Below are positions 1 to 8,267 of a stretch of DNA of 40,552 nt, piece after piece. Positions within the stretch are counted from its first letter, which is position 1, and every line of letters starts with the position of its first letter. This DNA is from Verrucomicrobiota bacterium (GTDB lineage: Bacteria; Verrucomicrobiota; Verrucomicrobiia; Verrucomicrobiales; Akkermansiaceae). The DNA is taken from contig JAPLUI010000184.1 in NCBI GenBank assembly GCA_026397725.1, positions 1-40,552 of the forward strand. Direction: 5' to 3'. Made by a program: the position numbers and the translations under genes. Below the pieces are notes generated by a model that did not search any database, was not told the DNA's origin, and saw nothing but the letters and a program-made list of their open reading frames with translations.

Positions 1-448
1 GGGTGGTGCGCGTGGTGTAGGCTGAGTTGCCGCGGTTGACCGAAGTGACGACCTCATACTCCTTGTTAGGATCCAGGCCGGTGAAACGCGCCTCCATATA
101 CGTGCCGTAGTAGGCGACGTTGTTGAAGAGCACCTTGCCATCGAACACGTTGTAGCAGTCGGTGCCCGCGTCGGGCATCGGACCGCCGCTACCGGCATAG
201 CCGTTGAGGCCCGAGGCGGTAATGGTGAGGGTCACCGGCAGCGTGGTCCCGGTGGCGAAATCCTTGAGGAAACCCGAAGTGGTGGCATTCCCCCGATACA
301 GGGTGGTGTTGGCGGGATTGCCGGCCGAATTATCCGTGCAGTCATTGTAGGCCGTGAAATCGGCCGAGGCATGCATCGCGGCGAGCGCGGTGAACGCGGT
401 CAGCCCCTGAAGCAGCCAGCGCGAGGCCCGGCTGAGGTGAGGATTCAT
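1..448 (-). CDS. Secreted protein, N-terminal part (runs off the window)
   Basis: The reading frame opens at an ATG at 448 and stays open to base 1, so only the first ~149 residues are seen and the C-terminus lies outside the window. Residues 1-30 form a signal peptide: a short basic start (MNPHLSRASR), a hydrophobic run and an Ala-rich cleavage region ending near HASA. The mature part begins DFTAYNDC and contains GFLKDFATG and FTGLDPNKEYEVVTS. This layout resembles exported proteins common in Verrucomicrobiota and Planctomycetota whose first module ends in a fibronectin-III-like strand. That resemblance is from memory, and no catalytic motif is visible. It is the last of three minus-strand exported-protein genes, with repeat R1 about 160 bp upstream of its start. 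Confidence 0.7.
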   Translation of the reverse strand, partial: MNPHLSRASRWLLQGLTAFTALAAMHASADFTAYNDCTDNSAGNPANTTLYRGNATTSGFLKDFATGTTLPVTLTITASGLNGYAGSGGPMPDAGTDCYNVFDGKVLFNNVAYYGTYMEARFTGLDPNKEYEVVTSVNRGNSAYTTRTT

Positions 449-606
449 GGGTTGGTGGTTCGTGGGATGTGTTGGTTTCATGGTTCTTTTTTGTTGGTTG
501 GGATTCATTCTGACGGTTTGTGGCGTGGGATGTTTGAGGTGAGGAGATGCGTGCGGATTGCTGGATTGGGGTTGGTTTGGGGTGAATGGAAATGACGAGA
601 CTGGGA

Positions 607-681
607 TTGCTAGGAAATTGCTTTTCACGGTTGGTGCGCATGAGGGGCTGAAGCGGGGTTCGGAGAGCGGGAGAAAAGGGG
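607..681. repeat. R1 direct repeat, copy a
   Basis: This 75-bp sequence starts TTGCTAGGAAATTGCTTTTC and recurs at 2391-2465 with two mismatches in 75 positions. A 32-bp partial copy lies at 2354-2385 and a degenerate one at about 1142-1166. The minus-strand reading of this copy forms the last ~20 codons and the TGA stop of the truncated gene at 625-1134, so the repeat arrived inside or replaced that gene's 3' part. Confidence 0.85.
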
Positions 682-1134
682 TTGGTCAGGCAACTCTACG
701 AGCAGTGTCTCGCTACCGTCCTTGGCAAATTTCAAGATGGCCACATTCGACCTTATATTTGATTTCATTTTAGCCCTCCAATCCGCCCCAAGCGCCACAC
801 CATATAAGAATCCGCCTTCAGGTGTGAAGAGACGGAATACCGGCCGCGTGGGATGAGTGAAAATAGTGATCTCATCCTGCGGTGTCACCCTGAAGATTAC
901 CCCTTGACCATGTTCGCCGCCTTCATTCGTTGTTCCATAGAAGTTCCCGGCCTTGTCCTTGAGCTGCGGCCATAGATGCACATCTCGAGCTTCTACTCCA
1001 AAATCAAATGTCGCTAGCTGAGTCGAACGTTTTCCTTCCGCGACCGTGCGTTCATCCGCCGACAAGACAGCCGCCCATAGGCAGATGGGGGTCAGAATGC
1101 CGATGGCAATCGTTGTTGGGGTGAAGAGTTGCAT
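625..1134 (-). pseudogene. Truncated Gloeo/Verruco-repeat (TIGR03803-like) exported protein
   Basis: The 169-codon frame has an intact start and signal peptide (hydrophobic run IAIGILTPICLWAAVLSA). Around residues 60-85 it carries GNFYGTTNEGG followed by GQGVIFRVTP, the signature of the short repeat found many times over in TIGR03803-type proteins. Only one clear unit remains. After about residue 148 (ETLLVELPDQ) the protein is encoded by repeat R1, which also supplies the stop codon, so the rest of the original gene is missing. It follows the SUMF1-like gene by 80 bp in the same direction. A short secreted product could still be made, but truncation by the repeat is the simpler reading. Confidence 0.65.
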
Positions 1135-1141
1135 GGCTTAC

Positions 1142-1166
1142 TGCTAAGAATTTGCTCTTGTGGTGA
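1142..1166. repeat. Degenerate R1-like copy
   Basis: GCTAAGAATTTGCTCTTGTG aligns with the R1 start GCTAGGAAATTGCTTTTCAC. It lies directly upstream of the minus-strand gene that starts at 1134, so R1-type sequence precedes each of the first three genes. Confidence 0.4.
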
Positions 1167-1214
1167 GGCCGTTGAAAGAGCCGGTGGCCGGACCGGAGGG
1201 CGGGGAAATGGGGG

Positions 1215-2375
1215 TCATGGAACTGAATTGCGGACGGGGCGAAAGCCATAGGTGCCGGAGATGGTGCCGGGGTAATCGTCGAAGCGGCCGGCGCAGCGCG
1301 CATAGAACGAACTTCTGGCCCAGTCGCCACCACGGATGACTCGTTTTAGCCCCCAAGCAATTCCCTTCGGATCAACCTGCGGCACCGAAGTATAACTCCT
1401 AGGACAATCCCAACACCACTCACTCACGTTTCCCGTCATGTCGTGCAGCCCGTAACCGTTCGGAGCGAAACTCCCCACAGGGGAGGTGTAGGGGAAAACC
1501 CCGTCGTTATAGGTCGGATGATACCCCCGCGTCGAACTCACATCATAGCTTTGGTAACTGTTGCTGTGGTAGTTGGCTTGGCTATGACTAATGGTATCTC
1601 CCCAAGGAAAATTCCGCACCACGCCCCCACCCCGCGCTGCTTTCTCCCACTCGGCCTCCGTCGGCAGGCGGTATCCGTTAGCTGTCCAATCGCAAACCGG
1701 TGCATCGCTTACGCCAGTCCGGTACACCGCCCCGGAAAGCGTGTAACAGGGTGTCAACCCCTCCTTCTCGCTCCGGGCGTTACACCATTTCACCATCTCC
1801 CACCAGTAGATACCATGCACCGGGTGCGTGGATGCTTTGCCCTCTCCTACCGCCTGGTTCGCGTAACCGTTGACCACCGCCCAAGTCCGCACTTCGTCCC
1901 ACAAAGCTTTCGTCACCTCGTAGTTTGCCATATAAAACGCACTTACATATACCGTATGCACCGGTGTTGCAATGCCTGTTTGGCCGATCTCGTAACTGCC
2001 CGCCGAGATCAGTGAGAAACCTGCTGGAGCAGGGGTGGCTTCGACAAGCGCGACACGGTAAAACCGCCGTTGACCCCCTAGGGTATATGGGGTGGAGATA
2101 AGAAGGTTGTCGCCATTCCCGCTACGCACCACACCCACATCCGTCCAAGTGCCTCCCGCCATGCTGTCGGAATACTGGAGTTGATAGTTGCGCCCTGATA
2201 CCGACGGTTGCACGGTGAAAATCACATTGCCGCTAGAGATTTCCATTTTCGGGGCCACCAACTCACCGGGCGAGATTTCGGCATGTGCCGTTGAAACTGC
2301 GGCGAGCATGTTGGCAAGCAGGGCGAGGAAACGGGTATGCTTAACTGCTATTATTGCTAGGAAATTGCTTTTCAC
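1215..2375 (-). CDS. Exported SUMF1/formylglycine-generating-enzyme-fold protein
   Basis: The 386-residue protein has an N-terminal hydrophobic segment (FLALLANMLAAVSTAHA). A region of about 90 residues follows, with the SGRNYQLQYSDS / FYRVAL pattern often seen before the sulfatase-modifying-factor fold in this phylum. The fold itself follows: ISAGSYEIGQTG, FYMANYEVTKALWDEV, YRLPTEAEWEKAARGG, GLHDMTGNVSEWCWD and RVIRGGDW. True sulfatase-activating enzymes carry two cysteines in the last block. Here that block reads SSFYARCAGR with one cysteine, so a structural or ligand-binding role is more likely than sulfatase activation. The start used is GTG at 2375, inside repeat R1. The natural upstream start may have been lost, and the first ATG downstream (MLAAVS) would shorten the signal peptide. 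Confidence 0.8.
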   Translation of the reverse strand: MKSNFLAIIAVKHTRFLALLANMLAAVSTAHAEISPGELVAPKMEISSGNVIFTVQPSVSGRNYQLQYSDSMAGGTWTDVGVVRSGNGDNLLISTPYTLGGQRRFYRVALVEATPAPAGFSLISAGSYEIGQTGIATPVHTVYVSAFYMANYEVTKALWDEVRTWAVVNGYANQAVGEGKASTHPVHGIYWWEMVKWCNARSEKEGLTPCYTLSGAVYRTGVSDAPVCDWTANGYRLPTEAEWEKAARGGGVVRNFPWGDTISHSQANYHSNSYQSYDVSSTRGYHPTYNDGVFPYTSPVGSFAPNGYGLHDMTGNVSEWCWDCPRSYTSVPQVDPKGIAWGLKRVIRGGDWARSSFYARCAGRFDDYPGTISGTYGFRPVRNSVP

Positions 2376-2465
2376 GATTGGTGCGGATTATTGCTAGGAA
2401 ATTGCTTTTAACGGTTGGTGCGCATGAGGGGCTGAAGCGGGGTTCTGAGAGCGGGAGAAAAGGGG
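2354..2465. repeat. R1 direct repeat, copies c (partial) and b
   Basis: A 32-bp partial copy (2354-2385) is followed head-to-tail by a full 75-bp copy (2391-2465). Together with copy a at 607-681 they bracket the SUMF1-like and truncated repeat-protein genes as direct repeats. On the minus strand the partial copy supplies the GTG start of the SUMF1-like gene. Confidence 0.85.
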
Positions 2466-2688
2466 GTGCGGGGAAAGGAGGGGAGAGGAAAAGCTGAAAG
2501 CAGAAACAGAAAGCTGAAATGAGCCCCCTGAGCCCCCGGACGGACAGGTCGGAGGTAGGGATTTGGGCAGCAATGGTGTGCCAACGGCGGTCATAGCGGG
2601 ATTGTGAGAAGCGCGATTGCACAGGTTTCCCCCTCCTTGGCAAGAAAAATCTGCAAGGGATTGCGATTTTTTGCCAAAGACGCCAGAT
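2466..2688. other. Intergenic, no gene seen
   Basis: Only short frames without recognisable protein patterns occur here. The purine-rich stretch GCTGAAAGCAGAAACAGAAA near 2490 is simple sequence. No promoter or terminator could be assigned with confidence. Confidence 0.5.
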
Positions 2689-3894
2689 TCAGTCGAAGCA
2701 GGGCACCAGGATGCGGCCGTCGCCCAGGTCCCAGACCTGTAGAATGAGATCCCGCCAGAGGGGGCGCATGGAGCGGGCGGTTCGGAACGGAGGCGGCGGG
2801 ACGATCAGGACGGGGGCGGGCGACTGTCCCTCGGCCGGTGGATCGGTGGATGGATCTGGAGGGGGTGCCGGGACGATCCTGTCAGGAATGCGGGAGTTTT
2901 GGCCGCGCGTCTTGTTGGAATAGACCCCGTAGTAGCGGACGGTGTGCTTGGATTTCGGGGGGATATGGTCGACGAGAGCCGCGATGAAATCGGCGGCCTA
3001 GAAAATCTGGAAGTTGCGTTTGGTCGTGTGGTGGGGTTTGGAGCGGTAGATGACGGTCTGGGTTTCGGGTTTCCAGGTGATTTTCTGCAAGGAGAAGGGG
3101 GCGCGGAGGATATACTGGGCGAGCCGTTTGCGTCCGTCGGTGTGGTGTGCGGGCACGGGGCGTTTGCCGCCGTCCACATTGAAGCCGGAATGCTGCCAGG
3201 AGAGGAGGTCGGCGAGCTTGCCGGTGCTGATGAGTTTGGCCTCGCGCAGGGCGTGGAGGAAACGGTGGCGGAAGAGTTCGGCCATCGGGGCGTAGCTTTC
3301 CGCGGGCATGCAGTGGAAGCGGCCGTCAGGGGTGAAGAGGCCGTCGGCGGCGAGGAGGTGGAGGTGGGGGTGGAAGAACAGGAAGTCGCCAAAAGTGTGG
3401 ACGGCGGCGATGGCGCCAATGCGGCCGTCGGGGAGGTCGAGGCGGGCTCGGAAGGAATCGCGGAGGGTTTCGGTAGCGGTCTGGAAGAGGAGGTGGAGCA
3501 GATCGCGGCGTTTGCGGAAGATACCGCGCAGGACGCGGGGGATGGTGAAGACGAACTGGCGGTGGGGGACTTCGTGGCAGACGGAGGTGGCGATCCAGGC
3601 GGCGGTTTGGCGGACGCGGCGCTGGTGGCAGGCGGGACAGAAGTGGCGGCCCTTGCAGGTGAAGGCTAGGAGCTGCTCCTCCCCGCAATCCGGGCAGCGG
3701 AGGCGGAGGAAGCCGGAAGCGAGGTCGCCGCAGCGGAGAAAATTGAGAACCACGGCGAAGGCGTTGGCGCGGAGCGGACCCATCGCGGCGCGGTGGACCT
3801 TTTCATAGGTGGCGACGAAGGTGTCCCAGGCGGCGGTGACGATTTGCCCGAGCGGAGAGGCGCGGGGGCGGCGAGGATGGTAGATGGCGGGCAT
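2689..3894 (-). pseudogene. IS91-family transposase, interrupted by in-frame TAG
   Basis: The reading frame runs 402 codons from ATG 3894 to TGA at 2689-2691 with a single internal stop, TAG at 2998-3000 (codon 299). It holds an N-terminal zinc ribbon (CPDC at 67-70, FCPACH at 85-90), the HUH nickase motif HPHLH at 175-179, the family segment SGFNVD near 236, LAQYILRAPF with a candidate nucleophilic tyrosine near 261 and, after the stop, HTVRYYGVYSNKTRG. All are hallmarks of IS91/ISCR-type rolling-circle transposases, and the length fits the family. Because the frame is conserved on both sides of the TAG, the lesion looks recent (for example CAG to TAG). Suppression or a sequencing error are alternatives. 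The element ends are not firmly recognised. Confidence 0.85.
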
Positions 3895-3914
3895 AAATGT
3901 TCAAAAGAACATTT
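3895..3914. promoter_or_regulatory. Perfect palindrome abutting the IS91 transposase start
   Basis: The arms AAATGTTC and GAACATTT are separated by AAAA, directly upstream of ATG 3894. IS91-family elements insert next to GTTC/GAAC-type tetranucleotides and have hairpins near their ends. The palindrome could be an operator for the transposase, part of an element end, or both. Confidence 0.45.
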
Positions 3915-4106
3915 ACAGGAGAAATTTCAAAAATATTTCCAGGACCCGTCACAGTTGGCCGCTTGCTGCCACTGGCCGATTGCAGCAACTTCCGGCACGA
4001 AGCGGCTGACTGATGACCGAAAACCACTAGATTTCTAACAGAAATGGCGACAAAGTCCTCGGGTCCCCCCACCCCCATCCAAATCATGTGAAAGGTGTTT
4101 TTTCAG

Positions 4107-4285
4107 CTTTACACTTTCTTCACGTCGAAACCTGCTAGAAAACGGGCGATTTCCGAGGGGGTGATCCGGGCCGCATCGATACAGCCATAAGGGCTAGAGG
4201 CGTTTCAGGCACGTCGGCCGGATGGGGTTTTGGCGATCTAACAGAGGTATGAAGTTAGTAAAGCAAACCCCCGAAAAGTGTAAAG
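4107..4285. repeat. Small inverted-repeat element (MITE-like)
   Basis: Perfect 11-bp inverted repeats CTTTACACTTT (4107-4117) and AAAGTGTAAAG (4275-4285) bound about 157 bp with no reading frame. The interior is less GC-rich than the surrounding genes. This fits a non-autonomous transposon remnant, but no target-site duplication is clear. The rest of 3915-4449 shows only a short direct repeat of GACGCAAGAC near 4306 and 4320. Confidence 0.4.
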
Positions 4286-4449
4286 CGGCGGCGATATCTC
4301 ACGAGACGCAAGACTTGAAGACGCAAGACGAGGGAATCGCGATGATATCTCTTTCCCCATGGCCCAAGGAAGATGCGCGCTGGTGAAAACGCCCGCAGGC
4401 CGGGGAAGCAGGCCGTCCGTCAGGTAGCGGCACCGGGTGATGGGAGTTC

Positions 4450-4494
4450 ACGGCGCGAGACGCGCCGTCCACGGCCTGCGGCGGGACGCCGCAG
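4450..4494. repeat. Two adjacent REP-like hairpins with 3-nt loops
   Basis: Arms ACGGCGCG/CGCGCCGT around AGA (4450-4468) and CTGCGGCG/CGCCGCAG around GGA (4476-4494) are perfect 8-bp stems separated by 7 nt. They resemble the hairpins of the larger two-hairpin element found three times elsewhere in the window. Confidence 0.6.
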
Positions 4495-4541
4495 CCACGG
4501 CCCCCAGACCGAGAATAACCGCCCCAGCCATACGGCGATTG

Positions 4542-4645
4542 TGGATAGTGGATAGTGGATAGTGGATAGTGGATAGTGGATAGTGAATTGCAGCTGAAGA
4601 GAGCGCTCTTTCATCCACGATCTTGGATCCTCGATCCGCTATCCC
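4542..4645. repeat. Palindromic heptamer array, copy 1
   Basis: Six exact TGGATAG units (4542-4583) are followed, after about 29 nt, by inverted-orientation units of the type ATCCACG / GATCCTC / GATCCGC / TATCC (4613-4645). The arrangement, a direct heptamer array then an inverted degenerate partner, is the same as at 9290-9496 and 38014-38243. Confidence 0.75.
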
Positions 4646-4649
4646 AAGA

Positions 4650-4838
4650 CGTGGCGGCTGCCAGCATGTCCATGACTGAGTGATTCCGGCTGGTGCCGAC
4701 GTTCAGGACGGCAGCGCCGGGGCCCTGCCACCGGTGGGCCAGTTCAACCGCCCGGGCGACGTCGGCAACGTGGGTGAGGTCGCGGCGCGGGCTGCAGTCG
4801 CCGTTGATGATGATCGGTTGGCCCGCCTCAATCCTGCG
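4650..4838 (-). pseudogene. Fragment of an NAD-dependent epimerase/dehydratase
   Basis: On the minus strand an open stretch of about 63 codons without a start reads IEAGQPIIINGD, then RRDLTHVADVARAVELAHR, then VLNVGTSRNHSVMDMLAA. This matches the substrate-domain region of extended short-chain dehydrogenases such as UDP-sugar epimerases, where GDGSxxRDFxYVDDVA and NVGTG are the usual patterns. Both flanks are missing: the 3' end runs into the heptamer array and the 5' end becomes unrelated sequence near 4840. It lies downstream of the sulfatase gene and is a remnant. Confidence 0.6.
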
Positions 4839-4923
4839 GCGGGTAGGGTCGGACGGCCTCGGCCGACCCAGGCTGCCCCTGAGGGTGAGAGGTCATTGGC
4901 TGGTCATGCACAGTGCCATCGCA

Positions 4924-4939
4924 CCGCCCATTCGGGCGG
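4924..4939 (-). terminator. Hairpin 3' of the sulfatase operon
   Basis: CCGCCC and GGGCGG pair around ATTC, about 55 nt beyond the sulfatase stop. No U-tract follows, so a role in termination or mRNA end protection is only possible. A second imperfect hairpin, with GGTCGG/CCGACC arms, lies at about 4847-4869. Confidence 0.3.
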
Positions 4940-4993
4940 ACCAGTGGGCGTGCCCGGCGGTCACGCCCCGGTGCCGGGTGCTGGCCTCTGACC

Positions 4994-6526
4994 CTAGCGC
5001 TTGGCGGCTTTGGCATTTTTGGGGTCGGTCTTGCTGACGGTCACGATGACGTCATTGGCCTGCTGCGGGCCGGGGGTGCTGCGGCCGTCGGCAACATAAC
5101 TGTCTAACAGTTTGGTGAGGCGGGCGACGACCTCGGGGTGTTGTGCCTGGACGTTGCGGGTCTCGGCGAGGTCGATGCTGACGTCGTAGAGTTGGATGGC
5201 TGGGAGGCCTTGCTTGGCGGCGTCGGCGTCGCCGGGCTTGCCCCAACCACCGGAGCCGGGGCAGAGTTCGAGTTTCCACTGGCCCTGTCGGATGGCGAAC
5301 CTGCCGTTGATGGAATGATGGATCACGGCCTCGCGCAGCGGCGTGGTGGCCGTGCCTAACAAGGCTGACAGGATGCTGACGCTGTCCTCGGCGGCGGTGG
5401 CGGGGAGTTTGGCGCCGAGGATTTCCGCGCAGGTGGCCATGAGGTCGGTGTGGCAGATGAGTTGGGTGCTGTGCGAGGCGGCCTTCACCTTGCCCGGCCA
5501 GCGCACGAAAAATGGCACGCGATGCCCGCCATCCCAGATGTCGGCTTTGTAGCCGCGATACTGCGCGCTGGCGAAGTGGCCCTGCTGTTCGAGTTGGTCA
5601 GTGCCGGCGGCAGGCGAACAACCGTTGTCACTGGTGAAGATGACCAGCGTGTTGTCGGTTAGGCCGTGTTGGTCCAGGGCGGCGAGCACCGCGCCGACCA
5701 CCGCATCGGTCTGCATCACGAAGTCGCCATAGTCGCCGAGCCCGCTCTGGCCCTGCCATTCGGGGGTGGGCACGATCGGCGCGTGTGGTGAAGTGAGCGG
5801 CAGATAGAGGAAGAACGGCTTGCCCGCCTTGGCGGCGGCGGCGTGCTGCGCGACATAGGTCACCGCCCGCTGGCCGAGCCGCGGCAGCATGGCGATGGGT
5901 TTGATGGTTTCGATGACCCGGTCATTTTCCATCAGGCCGGACATGGTGCGGGCGTTCGAGCAACCCCAGAAGTAATCGAAGCCGCGGGTGATGGGTCCGT
6001 CGATGATGCGCGAACCCACCGGCAGCCCGAGCCCGCCCGGCTCGCGCTTGGCTCCGGTCGCGCGTTTCAGGGCTTTTCTATCCAGCGCCTTGGTGCCTTG
6101 CGGCAACTCGGAGCCGAATCCGAGGTGCCACTTGCCAAGCGCGGCGGTGACATAACCTTGTTGCTTGAGCATGGCCGGCACGGTGAGGCGCCCGGCAGCG
6201 ATGAGCGGCGGATCGTCGCTGCCATCCAGCACGCCGCGCTGCAACACGGTGCGCCAAGCATAACGCCCGGTGAGCAGGCCGTAGCGCGTGGGTGTGCAGA
6301 CCGACGAGCCGCCGTGCGCATCGGTGAAGGTCATGCCTTGCGACGCCAGCCCGTCGAGGTACGGCGTCTTGATCTTGCCGCGCTGCGGATTGAGGCACTG
6401 GACATCGCCATAGCCGAGGTCGTCGGCAAGGATATAGACGATGTTAGGCTTGGCGGGCACCTCGGCGGCGTGGAGCGCGGCCAGTGGGGTCAGCAGCAGG
6501 GTGGTGGTGAGGAGGAGGTGTTTCAT
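4994..6526 (-). CDS. Exported sulfatase (arylsulfatase A-like, Cys type)
   Basis: The 510-residue protein has a signal peptide (MKHLLLTTTLLLTPLAALHA) ahead of KPNIVYILADDLGYGD. The first two Asp of ADDLG (35-36) are calcium ligands in this family. The sulfatase signature CTPTR at 77-81 has the Cys that is converted to formylglycine, GKWHLGFG at 131-138 carries the catalytic Lys and His, and FTSDNGCSP supplies the last metal ligands. The start at 6526 was chosen because it gives the signal peptide and overlaps the fucosidase stop as ATGA, which implies translational coupling. It should hydrolyse sulfate esters in the periplasm, probably on the same glycan as the fucosidase. Its maturase could be encoded elsewhere, since the SUMF1-like protein at 1215-2375 lacks one of the usual cysteines. 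Confidence 0.93.
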   Translation of the reverse strand: MKHLLLTTTLLLTPLAALHAAEVPAKPNIVYILADDLGYGDVQCLNPQRGKIKTPYLDGLASQGMTFTDAHGGSSVCTPTRYGLLTGRYAWRTVLQRGVLDGSDDPPLIAAGRLTVPAMLKQQGYVTAALGKWHLGFGSELPQGTKALDRKALKRATGAKREPGGLGLPVGSRIIDGPITRGFDYFWGCSNARTMSGLMENDRVIETIKPIAMLPRLGQRAVTYVAQHAAAAKAGKPFFLYLPLTSPHAPIVPTPEWQGQSGLGDYGDFVMQTDAVVGAVLAALDQHGLTDNTLVIFTSDNGCSPAAGTDQLEQQGHFASAQYRGYKADIWDGGHRVPFFVRWPGKVKAASHSTQLICHTDLMATCAEILGAKLPATAAEDSVSILSALLGTATTPLREAVIHHSINGRFAIRQGQWKLELCPGSGGWGKPGDADAAKQGLPAIQLYDVSIDLAETRNVQAQHPEVVARLTKLLDSYVADGRSTPGPQQANDVIVTVSKTDPKNAKAAKR

Positions 6527-7740
6527 GGGGTTTTCTGCTTGGATTTTTTCCGTGCCGCGCGCTCCATCAACTTGGGCGCGGGAAACCCGTGTTGGCGGAT
6601 GCGGGTGCCGACGTCGCGCAAGGTGGCAACATCGCTTGGATGGATGGAGCCGTCCGGCAAGGGTCCGGTGTTGATCGTTAGATTGGCCTGTTGGGCGAAC
6701 GCGTCGGCCAGCACGGCGAGCACCTGTTCGGCATTGAGGTGTTCGCAACCGTCGAGATAGATCCATGATGGCGGCGCGGTCTGCAGGTTGGTGCAGATGT
6801 CGCCGCGCTTGCCGGCGTTGAGCGCCCAGGCCTTGGCCGCAATGGGGCCGGCTTTCACCTGCATCCGGCCCTCCGGGGCCACGAAGTCCTCGGTGCCGGT
6901 GCCCTGCTTGAACGAGATCAGGCACTGCGGCTGGAGTGAGCGGATGAACGCGTAGAGTTCGTTGAGGCGGCCATACGCTTGTGGTTCCTCGTAGTAAGAG
7001 CCGATGCCATCCAGCCAGATGCCGGCGAGCGGACCGTATTGGGTGAGCAGTTCGCGGAGCACCGTGCGGTTTCTATCAAACGTCTCCGGTGGTGCGGTGC
7101 GGGCCACCTCGGGCGGGCAGTAGAGAAAGAGTCCCAGCCCCTTGCGCTGACATTGCGCGGCGAGTTCGGCCACCAGGTCGCGCTGTGCCGGCGAGTTCAG
7201 GCTGGTGAAGTCCGACACCGTGGTGCGAAACATATACATGTCGCCCAGATGCCGCGTGGTGAAATTGACATATCTCATCTCCGCCGCGAGCGCCAGATCC
7301 GTGATGAAATCCGCGTCGAACTTCTCCGCCGTGAAGCGCTCCTTGAGTCTGGCATACTCTGCAGGCGTGCCTTGCTTGAGTTTCTTCCACTCCGCGCCGG
7401 AGGCCGCCTTCGTTTTCGCCGATTGTTGTGCGGTGAGCCCCCGCAAACTCGCCAGCGCATAGTGGACGAACAAGCCCCACTTGGCATGGCGATGCCACTC
7501 GACGGCAGCCGCCCGCGGATCCTTGCGATATTGCTCCTCGTAGCCCTTCAGGAAGGAAGGAACTGCGGCGGGCGGAGCCTCCGTGGCTGCTTGGGGTGCC
7601 GCCGCCGCCCGCCCGGGCCGCACCGCCAGCGCCACGCCGGAAACCGCCGCCGCGCCCAGCGTCTTGAGAAACTGCTGGCGGGTTTGAAGCCCGGGGGCGC
7701 TGCCGCCGAGTGAGAGGGGGATTCGCATGGGGTCTATCAT
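6523..7740 (-). CDS. Divergent GH29-like alpha-L-fucosidase, exported
   Basis: The 405-residue protein has a Tat-like N-terminus (TRQQFLKTLGAAAVSGVALAV at about 20-40) and a glycoside hydrolase family 29 core. That core shows HAKWGLFVHYALAS near 85-98, DFTSLNSPAQRDLVAELAAQ near 177, GIWLDGIG near 240-247 with the likely nucleophile D244, and NLTINTGPLPDGS near the end. It departs from the family at two usual substrate-binding blocks: HY instead of HW, and TTRHLGDMYMF where KHHDGF is typical. Specificity may therefore be shifted. The start could be 7740 or 7728 (both ATG, neither with a strong RBS). It is cotranscribed with the sulfatase, which starts within its stop codon, pointing to a sulfated fucan-type substrate. 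Confidence 0.85.
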   Translation of the reverse strand: MIDPMRIPLSLGGSAPGLQTRQQFLKTLGAAAVSGVALAVRPGRAAAAPQAATEAPPAAVPSFLKGYEEQYRKDPRAAAVEWHRHAKWGLFVHYALASLRGLTAQQSAKTKAASGAEWKKLKQGTPAEYARLKERFTAEKFDADFITDLALAAEMRYVNFTTRHLGDMYMFRTTVSDFTSLNSPAQRDLVAELAAQCQRKGLGLFLYCPPEVARTAPPETFDRNRTVLRELLTQYGPLAGIWLDGIGSYYEEPQAYGRLNELYAFIRSLQPQCLISFKQGTGTEDFVAPEGRMQVKAGPIAAKAWALNAGKRGDICTNLQTAPPSWIYLDGCEHLNAEQVLAVLADAFAQQANLTINTGPLPDGSIHPSDVATLRDVGTRIRQHGFPAPKLMERAARKKSKQKTP

Positions 7741-7810
7741 AGCGTGGCAGGCCTTGTGGTGAGGGTGAAACCGTGGAATGGCAGATAGGTTGCGCGGGGG
7801 ACTTCGTGCG

Positions 7811-8045
7811 CCCCGGTGGGGCATACGCGTCAAGTTAAGCGTTCCGAGGGCCGCTTTCTTCAAGGCCAAAGGCCTGAACTACGATAGCCCAAGGGCATCA
7901 CCCTGGGTTCCGGGTTTCCAACAAAGATCCAGAGCCCTGAAGGGGCGAACCAACGAATGGCCGATGGATGAGGCCGCCCTTTCAGGGTTCCAGATCGCGT
8001 GAATTCGTTGTCCCAGGGCGCGGCCCCATATGCGCTAACTTATGG
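7811..8045. repeat. Composite intergenic repeat element
   Basis: No gene is visible in this part of the 7741-8267 gap. The left end (7811-7839) matches 40507-40534 near the right edge of the window: CCCCGGTGGG, then CAT(A/G)CGCGTCAAGTTAAG. The right end (about 8028-8045) is a degenerate direct copy, CATATGCGCTAACTTATG. The interior holds short inverted motifs such as GCCCTGAA with TTCAGGGTT, and CCCAGGGC. Sequences of this look are abundant between genes in Verrucomicrobiota and Planctomycetota (recollection, not searched). Confidence 0.55.
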
Positions 8046-8062
8046 CCGGAAGATCGGGACTT

Positions 8063-8215
8063 GGCAGGGACGCACCTCCGGGGCGTCCGGCGGGGGCAAG
8101 GCCGCCACTGGAATCCCCCCCGCCCCCACCCCTCCCAGCCGGTTTGCGGTAACACGATCTAGCAAAGCCACCGTCGCCCTGCCCCCGCCGGACCTTTCGG
8201 AGAAAGGTCCCTGCC
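8063..8215. repeat. Two-hairpin element, copy A
   Basis: The outer inverted ends GGCAGGGAC and GTCCCTGCC bound 153 bp. Directly inside each end is a hairpin with 9-nt arms and a 3-nt loop: GGACGCACC/GGGGCGTCC around TCC (8068-8088, one mismatch) and GGACCTTTC/GAAAGGTCC around GGA (8190-8210, perfect). C-rich runs lie between them. It sits 52 bp upstream of the MoxR start. The copies at 19291-19445 and 25491-25666 share this architecture. Confidence 0.85.
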
Positions 8216-8267
8216 CGCCTCGTTTCAATGAAAGACCGCGCCCGCCATCCCGTAGCGGTCAGGAACC

